This document shows, one piece after another, positions 63,501 through 64,000 of a DNA stretch of 64,000 bases. Source of the DNA: Takakia lepidozioides (Eukaryota; Streptophyta; Takakiopsida; Takakiales; Takakiaceae). The notes under the pieces are model-generated. The model saw only the letters and a program-made list of their open reading frames with translations. It had not been told where the DNA came from and ran no database searches. The position numbers and the translations under genes are program-made. The stretch lies in NCBI GenBank assembly GCA_030704615.1, contig CM060733.1, forward strand, positions 3,660,001 to 3,724,000, in the 5' to 3' direction. Position 1 is the stretch's first letter; each line of letters starts with the position of its first letter.

Positions 63501-64000
63501 GGATCACCTCGTCCGGAATGCAGGCTTGAATCCTCCCCTCGAATAGTGCACCCCCATCATCATCCAACAGTACGCACTGCAAGTTTCTCCAGTTGTTTCT
63601 TCCGAGTCCTCCGCTCGGATTTCCGGAACTCTTCGATGGTCTGTGGTTTGATTCATCCTCGTCGACGTCAGAATTCTTGGCAGTATCTCTTGTCTCCGAC
63701 ATAAAATCAGGATTCATGTCAGGCCCTCCTTGATACTCGTTATTCTCTGCAAGAACTTCGCCAACATTCTACATCACCGGGGTCCCAATGGCCTCCTTCA
63801 AGGTGTCAGCATCCATATGTCCATAAGGAAGAGGACATAATGAGTGTGCTTCATCATAGGAGATGAGAACCACTGAAATGGTTGAGGAAGATAATTGTTG
63901 TCCATGACAGGTCCCAACCCCGGAGACATTAAGGCAGTCCCCAGTGGCTACTGGAGATGAGGACCCGGGAAGAGTAAGAAACACTCTTTGACCCGTCTCT
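60593..64000 (-). pseudogene. DUF7869-type (transposase-like) gene, decayed, running off the right edge
   Basis: Minus-strand gene matching, from memory, the large DUF7869 family of ferns, algae and oomycetes, thought to be mobile-element derived. Order from the right: open frame from the edge, TAG at 63769-63771, then KPCCRLYCCQYFDW, FWGSTFDERREHGL, VCETVWWTIHGIGRSTYM; a frameshift near 62910; PRPRTLQAEGNIMSIVNGN and LPPGMNWNRI; an intron 62557-62716 (GTATAA...GTAACAG, phase 0); GLEEVSQSAVNRIRSRIFPN; CIIHDKMDHRKTAVPRLQ; TGMVTHGHGDGAYGQYSLEF; LYLQMDNSANDNKNRWMLVF; TAG at 61798-61800; GFLMVGHTHEDIDGFFSYLS; a frameshift near 61725; MRSFMTSQDLQFIPQII...; and a C-terminal basic tail ending at TAA 60593. 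Because the intron is retained, it is not a retrocopy. Function unknown; it may have used an RNase-H-like nuclease fold. Confidence 0.83.
62557..62716 (-). other. Intron in the DUF7869-type gene
   Basis: Minus-strand donor GTATAAAATC and acceptor TTGTAACAG join REKSNE to TNRLFGLEEV in phase 0. The intron contains a 27-base stretch very similar to sequence just downstream of the gene (60488-60514). Confidence 0.75.

Noticed and set aside
1-64000. CRISPR array
   Set aside because: Regular repeats here are PPR-coding, LINE-internal, satellite or microsatellite; none has the short identical repeat plus unique spacer layout.

Overview
The window looks like nuclear DNA of a seed-free land plant, most likely a fern. 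The reasons are the very large PLS-class DYW pentatricopeptide (PPR) content, an intron-rich epsilon-tubulin gene (expected in plants with flagellate sperm and triplet basal bodies), tRNA-Asn, DUF538 and JmjC (KDM3/JMJ25-like) sequences, and abundant LINE, SINE, copia-like and DUF7869-type mobile DNA. Organism assignment is inference; no species is claimed.

Layout. 1-22.6 kb is a graveyard of PPR-DYW fragments mixed with short exons encoding a PDF motif (the ssDNA-binding motif of plant organellar OSB proteins), interrupted by one near-complete APE-type LINE (3075-7555) with a clear 15-bp target-site duplication and by a tRNA-derived SINE (11.93-12.15 kb). An unassigned frameshifted ORF (19.6-20.3 kb) and a tRNA-Asn gene (20.62-20.70 kb) follow. 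23.9-32.8 kb is one intact 16-exon gene for epsilon-tubulin (478 aa by my splicing), whose introns 3 and 13 hold remnants of a second LINE family with ATTTC-repeat tails. 33-36 kb carries minus-strand retroelement remnants; 38.2-41.1 kb a decayed JmjC histone demethylase gene; 41.3-45.6 kb is AT-rich with no recognised gene. 45.75-46.44 kb is a type II NAD(P)H dehydrogenase (NDB) remnant. Two tandem PPR genes follow: one with a nonsense codon just before the DYW deaminase motifs (46.65-48.96 kb) and one intact (50.55-53.66 kb) that by my splicing encodes a PDF-PPR-DYW fusion. A DUF538 secretory protein gene lies at 55.3-55.8 kb. The right end contains a small DNA-transposon-like element with subterminal repeats, a copia remnant, telomere-motif-rich tandem repeats, and a decayed minus-strand DUF7869-type gene running off the right edge.

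Likely functional genes: epsilon-tubulin (basal body), the PDF-PPR-DYW gene (organelle RNA editing, possibly with nucleic-acid binding from the PDF motif), perhaps the truncated E+ type PPR gene, DUF538, and possibly tRNA-Asn. They do not form a pathway. The distinctive theme is repeated duplication and decay of a PDF+PPR gene family. All family assignments are from memory of conserved motifs; no searches were run.
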